NCBI GenBank assembly: GCA_026873275.1
Contig: JANTUC010000009.1
Coordinates: 1,674,001-1,738,000 of the forward strand
Direction: 5' to 3'
Source of the DNA: Pseudopithomyces maydicus
Lineage: Eukaryota > Ascomycota > Dothideomycetes > Pleosporales > Didymosphaeriaceae
Length of the DNA: 64,000 nucleotides
Part shown: positions 24,705 to 34,916 of the stretch, piece after piece
Layout: every line of letters begins with the position of its first letter
Numbering within the stretch: the first letter of the stretch is position 1
Translations under genes and position numbers: made by a program
The notes under the pieces: model-generated
What the model was told of the DNA's origin: nothing
Seen by the model: the letters and a program-made list of their open reading frames with translations, nothing else
The model's database searches: none

Positions 24705-26463
24705 CTACAAAGCCAGAAAGACCAGGAAGAGAATCGGCAAAAGGTAGAGGCAGTAGCCGGATGCCGTATCCACCACATTACCCTGCGAGACACGCTCATT
24801 GCCAGGCGAGAAGGAGCCATGGGTCTCGGTCGTAGTAACCTGCTGCGTCTCGATCGAAGTGACTGCCGAGGCGGCATCTTGAACGGTCACCGTAGTGGTA
24901 GTAATAACCATGCTGATCGTGCCGGCGTAAGTGTGGTTGTCGATATGATTACGGCGGACGAAAGCAGTCGGATACATTGGCAGTTCGGACGAGAAATAGG
25001 TACCGTCAGTCAAGGTCTCGGGCGTGTCGGTGAAGTCGTCGGTCGCGCCGTCGAAGATGGAGGTGAAGATTTCCGATTCAGGTGGCAGAGAGATGAAGCC
25101 AGTGGGCTCGCCAATGTTCGGGAAAGACTCCATGTCGGTGATGGACGGGGACAATGACTTGCTATGCCCAGGAGGAGGAAGCAAATACGAGGAAGAGGAG
25201 TCAGACTCCTTGTCGGTGGCGGATGGCGAAGATGGATGGCTGTGTCCAGGAGGAGGAAGCACATACGAGGTCGTAGATCCCGGCTCCTTGTCGGTGGGGG
25301 ATGGGCCAGATGGATGGCTATGTCCAGGAGGAGGAAGCACATACAAGGATGTAGATTCAGACTCCTTGTCGGTGGCGGTTGGACGAGATGGGTGGCTGTG
25401 TCCAGGAGGAGGAAGCACATACGCGGCTGTAGAGACATTCGCGTGAGACACAGAAGATGTACTATAGCCATTCCCAGAAGACGAGGTCACGGCGACGGTG
25501 GAAGATACTGCGGTACCAGGAGAGCTAGAGATAGCCTTCGAGCCTTGTTCAGATGACGGTGCAGGCTCGGCAACGACTCCAGTGGTGGTGGTGCGCCAAA
25601 TGTAAGACCATGACAGCGATGAAGGCGATGACAGCGATGTACGCAGTGGGTTGGTCAGGATCAAGGGCCCATGGGACGACTCGGTAAAGATGGGAAGGAT
25701 CGAGACAAGATCAGTGCTGCCGACTGTGCCTGGCCGAGTGGAGACGGGGTGGGTTACGTTGGCGACAGTGCTATTTCCGACAGTCGTGTAGCTAGTACCA
25801 CCGGTGGCGGAAGAGCGCTTAGACTGGATAGTCTTAGTGACGTATAAAGTCGACTTGTGCGTATCAGTCAGAGTCGTGGTCTTCTCGTCAACAGTAGTGC
25901 TATCCAAGTTAGAATTGAGGCCCTGAGATCCATAAGGGTTTTCAACTAACGATGCCGCCGCCGTCATAGACGAAGAGTCGTGGATGTGGTGCATGGTTGA
26001 TTTGACCGTCTTGGTGACGTAGAGCGTCGACTTGCGTGTATCCGTCAAGGTCGTCGTCTTGTCGTCAACGGTAGTGCTATCCAGGTTAGGATCGCTATGC
26101 TGAGATTCATAAGGGTTTTCAACTAACGATGCAACTGCAGTCGCCGAGCCGTGGTCGTGTATGGTGACCCAGATTGTCTCTGTCACCTCTACCGTCTTGG
26201 TCTCTGGGCAGATGTACGTGAATTGCATCGCCGTGCCGCTGATCATCGCCAGGTCGGTGCACATCTTTGGCATGCACCCGCAGACTTGCGCCGGGCAAGA
26301 CGCGCCCACGGTCATCGGGCTTTCGCCCGGACCGCGGGCGATGTCCGTGCCGTTAGCAATGCCATTGGCGAGAGTTGCGACTGTAAAGGTCAGACTGAGG
26401 ACTCCATGGAGTTGGGAGAAACTTACGTGTGACGAGCGCGACTGCGATGACGCGGGCGAACAT
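24705..26463 (-). CDS. GPI-anchored Ser/Thr-rich adhesin-like cell-wall protein
   Basis: Two exons, 26463-26427 and 26380-24705. The 46-bp intron (GTAAGT...TACAG) falls inside the signal peptide MFARVIAVALVTLATLANG, and the product is 570 aa. The mature N-terminus carries five cysteines within about 40 residues (SCPAQVCGCMPKMC...YIC). Next come two copies of a 59-residue Ser/Thr unit containing TTTLTDT and STLYVTKT. A long Ser/Thr/Pro region follows, then four 26-residue repeats built on LPPPGHS. The C-terminus ends in a hydrophobic tail (YCLYLLPILFLVFLAL) after small residues, a typical GPI-anchor signal. The whole arrangement is that of a heavily O-glycosylated wall or adhesin protein. The Cys pattern has too few residues for a CFEM domain. 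No binding partner is implied. Confidence 0.85.
25160..25430 (-). repeat. Four-copy 78-bp in-frame tandem repeat in the adhesin-like gene
   Basis: The CCAGGAGGAGGAAGCA block (plus strand) recurs at 25,168, 25,246, 25,324 and 25,402, an exact 78-bp period. Each unit encodes 26 residues with LPPPGHSHPS-x-P and a TDKE segment; the fourth copy in protein order has diverged to GHSKSLSPS. A separate duplication with 177-bp offset spans about 25,840-26,130. Confidence 0.9.
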
Positions 26464-26469
26464 TTTCGG

Positions 26470-27640
26470 AGGCTTTTCCGAAAATGCTGGACTTGACTTG
26501 TCCATTGTCAGTCCATACATTCTTGACCTTTTGCGGGTTGTCGGTAAACACCGACAGTGCTCCCTGGGTCCTGACACCAGGAACCCAGTTTTTTTGTGGA
26601 GTGGAGCACTTCAAACCCCGGTTTGGAGAAGCAGTATACTTACACGAAGGTGTTGTCGTGTTCTGGTCGTCCAGTCCGCGCGTGGCAAAGAGAGTAGGTG
26701 AGAAGTGTGTGGGTGAGAAGAGAGTGTTGTGGGCCAAGTGAAGACGAGCTTATAACCTCCTGCGGGAGAACAACAGCACTAGCGCGCTTTCTTGGCGCGC
26801 TCGCCGCCCGCTTCACCTCGCTTATTACTTGTTTTGTGTAGGTGAGATAAGACTGGCAAACGGAGGCGCGCTACTGCGGTGAAGCCCGCGTTGGTTGAGG
26901 CCACAGGTTGAGTCTCGGGGCTAGCGAGACTCGGAGGGAAGGAGCGAACGCGGACCAACATGGCAATCGCCAAAATGACATCAGCAGAATCCAGAGTAGT
27001 ATGAGATAGGCCTTGTGGCGCTTGAGGGTTTGTATTATATATCGTAAAGCAGTTCAGTGATGTGTAACGTCGCTCAGTATGTTGACCATGCAATTGTTAT
27101 AGTAAGGACTTGGACAAGTCTTGCCGACTCCAGCCAAAGGTAAACCAAGCGCAACAATTTCATCAAAAAGAAGCACCAAACAACAGGCCAAACATAACTG
27201 ATGAGGGCGCGGAGAGCATGTTGGGATAGCTCAGTGTGTGTGTGTAACATATTGTATATTCAGTTTTGCAATCATCGTGGGAAGAACCTAGATGCAGATT
27301 ATGCTAACTCCAAACAATAGCAAATTGATTAAAGACGAACTGGACGCAACGGATTCATTCACCATATAAAGGAGCACCGAAACAACAGGCTAAATACGTG
27401 AGGTTGAACGTATTGAACCATGACCGTCATGAATATAACAAGTGATTCCGCTCATGCACAAAAGAACCGTCTATATTCCATCTCATTCATACAAACAATG
27501 TCCCGTGAGCATCTATACAAGCCCTGGTGACCACCCTTTTCCTTCCCTAGCATCTCGGGCAACATCTCACTCATACTGCTTCTCCCCCTCCATTCTGTGA
27601 AATCTCAGCATAGTCTGGGTCCTCACACATTCCACCCACA
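26470..27640. other. Intergenic region
   Basis: No supported gene. An imperfect duplication of about 45 bp, sharing AGCACC-(A/G)-AAACAACAGG(C/T)AAA-type sequence, occurs near 27,165 and 27,365. The 250 bp upstream of 26,463 contain CT-rich stretches on the minus strand, fitting the adhesin promoter. Confidence 0.4.
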
Positions 27641-27650
27641 CACCACCAAA

Positions 27651-28421
27651 TCAGTCCCCATACAACTCCCCCAAATACTCCAACATCCTCCTCCTCAAAG
27701 CCCTCACCTCCCCCATCGTCACCTTCCCACTCCCCTCCACCTCCCCATCCCCACTATCCCCCTCCGCCCTCAACAACCCCTCCCTCACCCCCCAAAACGG
27801 CACCCCCTCCCCCTTCAAACTCTCCCCTTGAACCCTCACCATCCTCTCACACGCCCTCCACACCTTCCCATCATAAACCCGCAACTCCTCCGCCTCCACC
27901 TCGGCCGTCCGCAGCGGCTTTATCGTCTGCGCGATGCCCGGGAGCGATAGTAGCGCAAGGTGCTCTTCCTCGGTGGCGCGCTTCGCCGCTTGCTCGACGA
28001 TGAGGCGCTGGCGGCCGGACTCCCAGTCGGCGATGTTGCGGGATTGGTCCGAGAGGAGCTTGCGGATGGTGGGGATGAAGGTTGGAGAGGAGGTCGCGAG
28101 GTGGGTGACGTGGCGGAGGGCGTGTTTCCAGGTTGTTATTGTGGTGGGGTCGGTGGGGGGTTTGGGGATTGGTTTGGGGGTGGGGAGGGGCTGGGGGCGG
28201 GTGGATGGAGGGCGGGCAGCTAGGCGGGGGTCGGGTTGTGGGTGGTGGGCTGGCTGCGGTGGGTAGGGGTTTGAGTGGGTTTCTTGGGGCGCTGGGTAGG
28301 GAGGTGCGACTTGCGGTTGTTGCTGGGGTGGGACCGGGGATGTTGTGGTCTGGGGGAGGGCTGCTAGGGTGGCGAGGATTTGCTCGAGATTGAGCTCGGG
28401 AGGGACGTTGTTGTCTGCCAT
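27651..28421 (-). CDS. DUF2458-type hypothetical protein
   Basis: Single exon, 256 aa from the ATG at 28,421. The N-terminus PPELNLEQILATLAALPQ is followed by about 60 residues of Pro/Gln/His-rich disorder. A helical core follows (TITTWKHALRHVTHLATSSPTFIPTIRKLLSDQ), then IADWESGRQRLIVEQAAKR and a basic helix that ends in RALRRRMLEYLGELYGD. This layout is what I know as the fungal DUF2458 family (assignment from memory of the motif, not a search), with no established function. The gene is head to head with the COX14-like gene, with 411 bp between the two start codons. The intact frame crosses several runs of five or six C. Confidence 0.7.
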   Translation of the reverse strand: MADNNVPPELNLEQILATLAALPQTTTSPVPPQQQPQVAPPYPAPQETHSNPYPPQPAHHPQPDPRLAARPPSTRPQPLPTPKPIPKPPTDPTTITTWKHALRHVTHLATSSPTFIPTIRKLLSDQSRNIADWESGRQRLIVEQAAKRATEEEHLALLSLPGIAQTIKPLRTAEVEAEELRVYDGKVWRACERMVRVQGESLKGEGVPFWGVREGLLRAEGDSGDGEVEGSGKVTMGEVRALRRRMLEYLGELYGD

Positions 28422-28832
28422 GTGGGAGATTTGTGTGATGGAAGAGTGGTGAGGCGAGACCGGCGGATTTTAAGACGAGAAGTAGCCCGGGTGAGTTCAC
28501 GTGTTGATGGTGTGGGCGTTTGGTGTCTGGGAAATAAACATGGCGCGTCCGGACAACGGTTGAACACAAATCAGGATCAAAGTCCAGCCGGAACCCTCAT
28601 CTTCTTCATTTCAACTCTTACTCAATTACTCGTTCCAATCTTTCCACCCCAATTCCAAAAACCGACAATCTCACCAAGAGACGGGTCGTGGTTCGTCGCA
28701 CCGCGGCACAACGTAGCGCCGACGTCCGACCAGACCCCCGGCCTGCAACTAACTTTTGCCGCATCGTTCGACTCCTCATTCGACGCACCTGGCAGCTCCG
28801 CCGTCCCCCATTTCCACCCTCTCCTCTCCACC

Positions 28833-29699
28833 ATGTCGAAGTCACCGCGAGACTCGACGCGCTTCACGGCAACGGGAGTGTGGGCGCACACCAGGCCCGG
28901 CAACCGCGCCACGACGCTGCAATTCGCCGACCCGGCGCCCAAGAACGAGACGCCCCAGCAGAAAGTCAAGCGATTGAGAGAGGCGGCGAACCGGGCGAAG
29001 CTGGCGCAGGTCACCAGATGGGATTACATGTATTTGTACGGCAGGATGGCTGCGGATGCGGCGCATAGATTTACGGTTTACGGCATCATTTTTGCAACCG
29101 GTATGGCATTTGCGCCCTGATGGCTGACGCAATTGGGGCGAGCTCAAGGAGACGGGTGCTAATGGGGACCAGGCTGCATCGGTGTCCTTGCTGTATTCTC
29201 AATAGGCGACATGGTCGTTTACAATCGCCGGAAACGCGCGATCTACTTCGAAGACCAAGAACGCGAACAAGCGAAGATCCTCGGCCTCGCCCGCGACGCA
29301 GTGTCGACAGGAATCGCATCTCCCGCACAGGTTGCTCTTGTAGAAGGAATTGCAGAGGAGGAGCGGCTGATGGAGATCAAGAAGGCCGAAAGAAAGATAC
29401 CCTCGCGGATGCTCTGGTGGTTACATGGCGACTGGAACGAGGACAAGGCCCTGAAGGAACAGAGGAGACTTGCTGTCGAGGACTTCCAGAGAAAGGAAGC
29501 AGAGGCGGCAAGCCAGGCTGGCAGCGTCACGCAGGCGGTGCAGGTGGCACAGCAACAGAGAGCCAACGCGCCACCGCCTCCAGCTGGCGGCCCGCTCGAC
29601 GACCAGGCCGCCAAGGCAATGGCATTCACAGAGAAGACAGTGCAGAAGGCAAGCAGCGGATGGTTCGGATGGATCCTGGGCGGATCGAAGAAGGAGTAA
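28833..29699 (+). CDS. COX14-like cytochrome c oxidase assembly protein
   Basis: Two exons, 28833-29100 and 29173-29699, with intron 29101-29172 (GTATGG...CCAG), giving 264 aa. After a short N-terminus with KSPRDSTRFTATGVWAHT comes a conserved NETPQQKVKRLREAANRAK helix. A single transmembrane segment is created by the splice (FTVYGIIFATG joined to CIGVLAVFSIG), followed by the basic YNRRKR stop-transfer motif and a Glu/Lys/Ala-rich tail. In fungi this arrangement belongs to the cytochrome oxidase assembly (COX14) family, small inner-membrane proteins that help translation and assembly of Cox1. The long C-terminal helix is typical of filamentous-fungal members. Mitochondrial location is inferred from family. 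Confidence 0.78.
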
Positions 29700-29937
29700 G
29701 AAGAAGGTCAATCAGATGGGTTGGGAAACTAGAGGGCCATGTGCCGTGTACCATATCGATCTCCCAGCTTGTACAACGCTGTGTCACTACTGTATTGCAT
29801 CAGGGCGTTGGGAAGCTGTCTTTGGGTGTAGATGCTTGGGTTGGGTATCTTGACGTTCATGTCTATTACTACACCTATTCCACAAATTCTAACAAGTTCG
29901 TGTACAAAGCGTGCAACTACCATGTGTTCGCGTGCGG

Positions 29938-30530
29938 CTACTGTTCTGACTGGGCTGAGACTGGAATGTAGTCTCGTCGCTGGCGGGCTCTCTGGCACGT
30001 CGTCAGCATGGTCTTTGTATATGAACGGGCGTGACATACCTCGGTCCACTGATCGACCCAGGGCCTTACCCCCGCATAGCTCAATAGGCCTACAGTTGCC
30101 AGTATGAAGATCCAGACGACTGCCTGATCCTTCGCAGAGTCTCTCTCTATACCCCGTCAGTTGCTGCTCCATCCAATGTAGTATTGCCCAAACGTACGGA
30201 AGCACGTCGTGAAGACATCCTCTTCTTTGACACCTTTGCAGACCGAGTAGCCTTTGCAGAACTGGCGATTGCAGTCATTGCACGTCTTCCTGTTTGCCCG
30301 CTCTCTCAGATCGGGCCCGGACTTCTGTGGCGCGGCATCGAGGGCGATAATGGTGCTGTTCCCGGCGCATGTGCACTTGCAAAAGGACGTGGGCGCTGTC
30401 ACCGTCAGCTTCTCCGCTCACTCGCTCACTCACTTGCTCGCATGTGAAAGGGCGCACTTACTTTTGCCAGGGCAAGAGAGAACAGTGAAAGGAAGACGAA
30501 GAGCCAGACCCACAATGCGCGCTTCCGCAT
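29938..30530 (-). CDS. Single-pass membrane protein with cysteine-rich lumenal domain
   Basis: Four exons on the minus strand: first from 30530 to about 30462 or 30458, second from about 30408 or 30395 to 30198, then 30146-30040 and 29991-29938. Introns 30197-30147 and 30039-29992 are firm. Intron 1 can pair GTAAGT with AAG or GTGCGC with ACAG, and both keep frame (146 or 143 aa). A signal peptide (ALWVWLFVFLSLFSLALA) precedes a CKCTC motif, an Asn-Ser-Thr-Ile-Ile segment and a conserved-looking CNDCNRQFCKGY...CKGVKEEDVFTTCFQRDS block. A transmembrane helix (VVWIFILATVGLLSYAG) and a short basic tail follow. I know similar unnamed proteins across ascomycetes. It probably sits in the secretory pathway; function unknown. 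It is head to head with the nucleolar-type gene, 307 bp apart. Confidence 0.75.
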
Positions 30531-30837
30531 GATGAGAGGCTGCTATGATCTCATCAATCTCGAGAGGGCGTTGGCGTTGGCTTTGGCGTTGGAGTGAATG
30601 ATTGCCGCCGTTGGCGCACGTACCGCTGCGGTTGCCCAGGGTTCTTGCCTCGACCCGAGCGGCCGGCGCTAGAGCTTTTGCTCGAATCCTTCTGCGCTCC
30701 GCTCGCTCGCTCACGAGGACGGCGCATACGCAGGACACACGCTCGCGAAGTGTGCGTATCCGCGAGTAGACGTTTTCCATTCAGCGCGTACTTTTTCAAA
30801 GTCCCCGACGGTCGCCGCGCACGTGCTCCGCGCATCG

Positions 30838-32749
30838 ATGCCCGCACCGCCAGCGTCTACATCCACGCAGAAGGCTGCCGCGCGCGTGCCCCACGAACCA
30901 TCCGCGCCGTCCGCCCAGGACGACAACAACAAGATCGTCAGACTGCACATCACGCCCTTCAGCCCCGCCCTGCTCAAGGTCTACATCGCGCCGTCCGTGC
31001 TCCCGGTCGCGAAAAACATCTCATACCACACCGTCGAGACCTTTCCCGAGAAGGGCTTTGGCTTCGTAGAGCTGCCCGCCATGGAAGCCCAGAAGCTGAA
31101 GAAGAAGCTCAATGGGTCGACGCTGAAGGGGAGCAAGGTCAGGATCGAGGAGGCTAAGCCGGAGAAGCGCAAGAAGATGGAGGCTGAGAGGGCCGAGGCA
31201 GAGGAGGAAGACCGGCCTGCGAAGCGCGCGAAGAAGGACAAGAAGAAGAAGGAGGACGGCGTGCTGGAGGGCGTCGAGCTGCCCGACGACCGCAAGGTGA
31301 AGCGCGGCTGGACTGAGGTCCCTGTAAAGGGCAAGAAGGAGCGAAAAGAGAAGAAAGACAAGGATAAGGACAAGGACAAGGACAAGAAAGTGGATCGCAA
31401 GAAGTCCAAGTACACCAAGGAGCCGGAGCTCTTGTTCAAGGCCAAATTGACGCCTGTTGCAGCGACCGAGGTTGCGCGCAAGGAGAAAAAAGACAAGAAG
31501 AAGGAAAAGAAGGAAAAGAAAAACAACAAGCCCAAGCAAGAAGTCGTAGTTCACGAGTTCGAGAAGAACACCAAGACGCCTAGTTTCCTCAAAGCTGCAA
31601 AGGTCTCCACCGACGCCAAACCCGCAGTCGACTACATCAACGACAAGGGCTGGGTCGACGAAGACGGTACCGTCGTCGAGCCCGAGACCACCAAGGCCAA
31701 AAAGCGCCGCGTCAAAGAGCTCGTCGAGCCCCCCCCGAAGACAAATCCTCCAAGTCCAAATCCAAGGCCAAACCAGCTGCCGCAACCCCCCCACCGACGA
31801 CCAAATCCCAGAAAAAGAAATCAAAGAAGGCCACGCCTCCCCGGAATCCTCCTCCTCCGAATCAGAAGAGTCCTCCGTCGTATCCTCCGACTCATCCTCC
31901 GATTCAGACTCCGACTCCGACTTGGAAGTCTCGCACCCGAACTCCCCCAAGACCCCCGCCCTCCCCAAATCCTCAACCCCAGAAATAGCAATCACGCCCT
32001 CCTCCCCGAGCCCAACATCCCAAAAACAAGTCCACCCCCTCGAGGCCCTCTTCAAGAAACCCCCACCTTCAAGCTCGACTTCTACCCCGGCAAACCCGAC
32101 GTCCACCCCCGCCAAGACCCTCGCGCCCATAAATACATCGTTCTCCTTCTTCGGCGCCGACGACGTCGATGGCGATGGCGACATCGATATGGATGGCGAC
32201 GCGGACGGAAACGCCCAGCTCAACAACGGCGTCCCGTTCACACCCCAGACGCAGCGCGACATCGAGTGGCGCGGTCTGCGCAGCGCAGCCCCGACGCCGG
32301 ACACGGCTGCCATCGGGCGGCGATTCAGTTTCCCGTGGCGGGGCGGGAGCGCGGAGGACCTGGAGGATGTGGACGAGGACGACGAGGACGAAGAGGGAGG
32401 TGGAATTGGGGCTGAGGAGGCGAGTGCCGAGTTGGAGATGAACACGCGTGCTAACGAGGGGAGGATGAATGCCGGTTCCAAGGGAGATGGGGAGACGCAG
32501 ATGCAGAAGTTGAAGCTGAAGGGTAGGCTGGGCGAGGTAGATGAGCAGGAGAATGAGCCGGAGAATGAACCGGAGCCGGAGCAGGAGCCGGAGCAGGAGG
32601 AGAGCGAGTTTAGGAAGTGGTTTTGGGAGAATCAGGGGGATTTGAATAGGGGTTGGAAGAGGAGGAGGAGGGAGGCGGTGAAGGGGAAGAGGAATGTGGA
32701 GAATAGGAGGGCGGTTGGGGGCGTGAGGAGGAAGGCGGGGGAGCAGTGA
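30838..32749 (+). CDS. RRM-type lysine-rich nucleolar protein (two single-base frame breaks)
   Basis: Starts at the ATG at 30,838 (the longer frame begins at GTG). Residues 30-110 form an RNA-recognition-motif-like fold: KIVRLHITPFSPALLKVYI as the first strand and helix, GFGFVELPAMEAQK as RNP1-like, then KGSKVRIEEAKP. A very Lys/Glu-rich region follows with KDKDKDKDKDKK and repeated KKEKK runs, then a Ser/Asp-rich acidic segment and a C-terminal FRKWFWENQGDLNRGWKRRRR motif. The frame shifts by one at a run of eight C (31,729-31,736) and again at a run of seven C (31,786-31,792). Between and after these, sense resumes in the other frames, ending at TGA 32,747-32,749. The pattern suits a pre-ribosomal or nucleolar RNA-binding protein. 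The breaks are probably homopolymer length errors. Confidence 0.72.
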
Positions 32750-32754
32750 TGGGG

Positions 32755-33715
32755 ATGTGGAAGTGGGGGTGAGAAAGGAGTTTTATTTAGGATAGGAAAG
32801 CGGAGGGGAAGAGCGAAGGAGAAAAAAAAGAGGTGATGAGGAAGGGATTACGAGTGGGTAGATAGGTGGAGTGGTGAAAAATAGTGTGGTATACTACTGC
32901 TTTGTGTTTATGAGGGTGTGAGTGCTTGTGATGTATGTCCAGACGTGATTTTCGGTGGTATTAGATAAGATGGGTGAAGCTGTCTATCTGAGGACAAAGG
33001 TCTTATGACACGATGATTAAGGCGATTGTCCAAGATTGTTGTTCACTTGGGAATAATATAAGAATGAGCGAACATACATGCCTGAGCCGACCTATAGACC
33101 CTACCTGTAGAACGAATGGAGGAACCCGTGGGCCCACTTAGTAGAAATAACTTAATTGGGCTTTAATGAATATCTTTTCTTCTTTTCCCCATCCCATTTG
33201 AATAAGGAGCACACATGGTAGATGTGGGCCGGGCCCGCGGGCCTAAGTGCATCACGTGACTTGGTCACGTGGACGAACGAGACCCGTAGACTCGTGAACC
33301 CATAAATGGTTTAGGGGAGATCAAGTAAGTAGATTACATAGAAGAAGAAAGAAAGCTTAGAGTAAGCGACCAGCAATACGATACTTTTCAGAACAATAAT
33401 CAAAGTAGCGGATGTATCATGCATGAAAATGTTAATCAAGTTAGTTATGCCCTGAGGGTTAGAGAAGTATCCACCATTCTCATATGCAGGAGTCATAATT
33501 GTCGTCTGTACTTGCCTCATCGGCGGTACTCGTAGTATATTCGGCCGGACAAGGGAATGGCCGCATGATTTTCGATCTAAACAGTAATAGTAGGGTGGTC
33601 GTGCGACTGACTGCGCCACACCCTCCGCTACATTCAATAAATAGTGCGTGTTGAGGCTTCCCCCGCAAAGTAAAAATTACTCATTCAATCTCACGTTTGG
33701 ATACACATTCAAATA
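32755..33715. other. Intergenic region with palindromic GC-rich and E-box motifs
   Basis: No supported gene; the minus-strand frame at 33,311-33,637 begins at TTG and has no splice or family support. Contains the palindromic GGGCCGGGCCCGCGGGCC-like stretch near 33,226-33,243 and the double E-box at 33,253-33,271. Confidence 0.5.
33253..33271. promoter_or_regulatory. Inverted pair of GTCACGTG bHLH sites
   Basis: CACGTGAC-TTG-GTCACGTG, a perfect 8-bp inverted repeat with a 3-bp spacer. Each half is the GTCACGTG core known for Cbf1/centromere-binding-factor-type bHLH proteins in fungi. It lies about 450 bp upstream of the 2EXR gene. Binding is inferred from motif only. Confidence 0.5.
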
Positions 33716-33721
33716 TTGGAA

Positions 33722-34673
33722 ATGATGGATCAAGCCGCCGAAGGTAATTTCTCTACCAAAAAGCCCACGACTTCGTTCTGTTCATGATCTAACCGAATCG
33801 TAGCAAAAGCACCAAAACAATCCGGAAAGACATACTGGCATTGGCGCCCCAGAAAATGGACAAAACACGGCCGAACCTGGAGATCCAACCCCAACGTCTA
33901 CGAGCACTGTCTCGACCCAGCATCCCCCGACACATACAAGCGTCTCCAAGACACCACCATCATCCTCGTCCAAAGCGTACGTCCGCCTCATCCTCCTCCC
34001 ACCCACCCCTCAACCCACCTAACAGCACCCCACAGATGCGCCGCAAACCCCGCCCCTCCAAATACGCCCCCACCACCTTCCCCAAATTCCTCCAGCTCCC
34101 CCTCGAACTCCGAGCCCGCATCTGGGAACTCACAATCGCCCCACGCATCATCGACGTCCGCCTCCCAGACCGCTACCCCCCTCGAACTTCCTCCCCATCT
34201 GCCGCAACCCCGTCCCAGCCGCCCTGCAAGCCTGCCAGGAGTCCCGCCGCGAACTCAGCCGCTACTACCAGCGCGCCTTCTCCGAGCTGCAGTCCCCCGG
34301 GGACACGCCAGAGCGCTACGTGTGGGTGAATTTCGACGTCGACATCGTCGATGTGGGGAAGGAGCGGGATTGCGATGTGTATGCGCCGGTTGCGCATCTG
34401 ATTAAGAGGTTGAGGTTTGATTACAATGGGTGGGAGGAGGCGAGCGAGGGGTGTTTGGAGAGGTATGCGAGTGTGGAGGAGGTGTTTGTGGTGTGTGAGT
34501 ATTATCCGGCGAGGTGGGTGGGGTATCTGAGGAGTCATTGGGGGTTTTGGCCGTGTGGCGAGGTGAATGTTTGGATGGTTGATATGGAGGATGGGATGAT
34601 GTTGAGGACGGAGGAGTTTTTTGAGCTGATTAAGAAGATTGAGAGGGAAAGGCTTGGGGAGGGAGGGGAGTAA
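33722..34673 (+). CDS. 2EXR-domain protein (one single-base frame break)
   Basis: Exons 33722-33743, 33804-33976 and 34036-34673. Introns are 33744-33803 (GTAATT...GTAG) and 33977-34035 (GTACGT...ACAG). The N-terminal part has Trp-rich YWHWRPRKWTKHGRTWRSNP. The third exon opens with basic residues and then FPKFLQLPLELRARIWELTI, the signature of the fungal 2EXR family. The frame breaks at a run of six C (34,176-34,181). After it, the other frame continues with the expected LPICRNPVPAALQACQESRRE motif and the long C-terminal part (VWVNFDVDIVDV, RLRFDYNG, RWVGYLRSHWGFWPCGEV). 2EXR proteins are abundant in filamentous fungi but have no defined biochemical role. The single break at a homopolymer suggests a sequence error. 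Confidence 0.75.
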
Positions 34674-34916
34674 GGGGAGTTGGGAGGGACTGATGTTAGC
34701 TGTTGGTGTGAGGATTTGTTTTTGGGTGTTTTGAAATGGACCACTTATGAATCACTAAGTTTGTTGTGGCAGTTTATGGCGAAATTCATGTCAACAAGTT
34801 GAACTGGGAGAAAAAGTGGCTAGTCATTGTAAGGACTGCCTGGATCTAGCTAAAACCATATCTCGAAATTTATTCAAAGAGAATGTGCCCAGATGAACCG
34901 TTGTTACAAACAGCAA

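Noticed and set aside
25024..25556. Two plus-strand frames with neat 26-residue repeats
   Set aside because: They are the antisense shadows of the 78-bp repeat in the adhesin-like gene, which has a signal peptide, intron and GPI tail on the other strand.
26240..26320. CFEM domain in the adhesin-like protein
   Set aside because: Only five cysteines in the right area and spacing does not fit the eight-cysteine CFEM pattern.
33311..33637. Minus-strand frame with a hydrophobic end, possible small membrane protein
   Set aside because: Starts at TTG rather than ATG, has no acceptor that supplies a start, and shows no recognisable motif.
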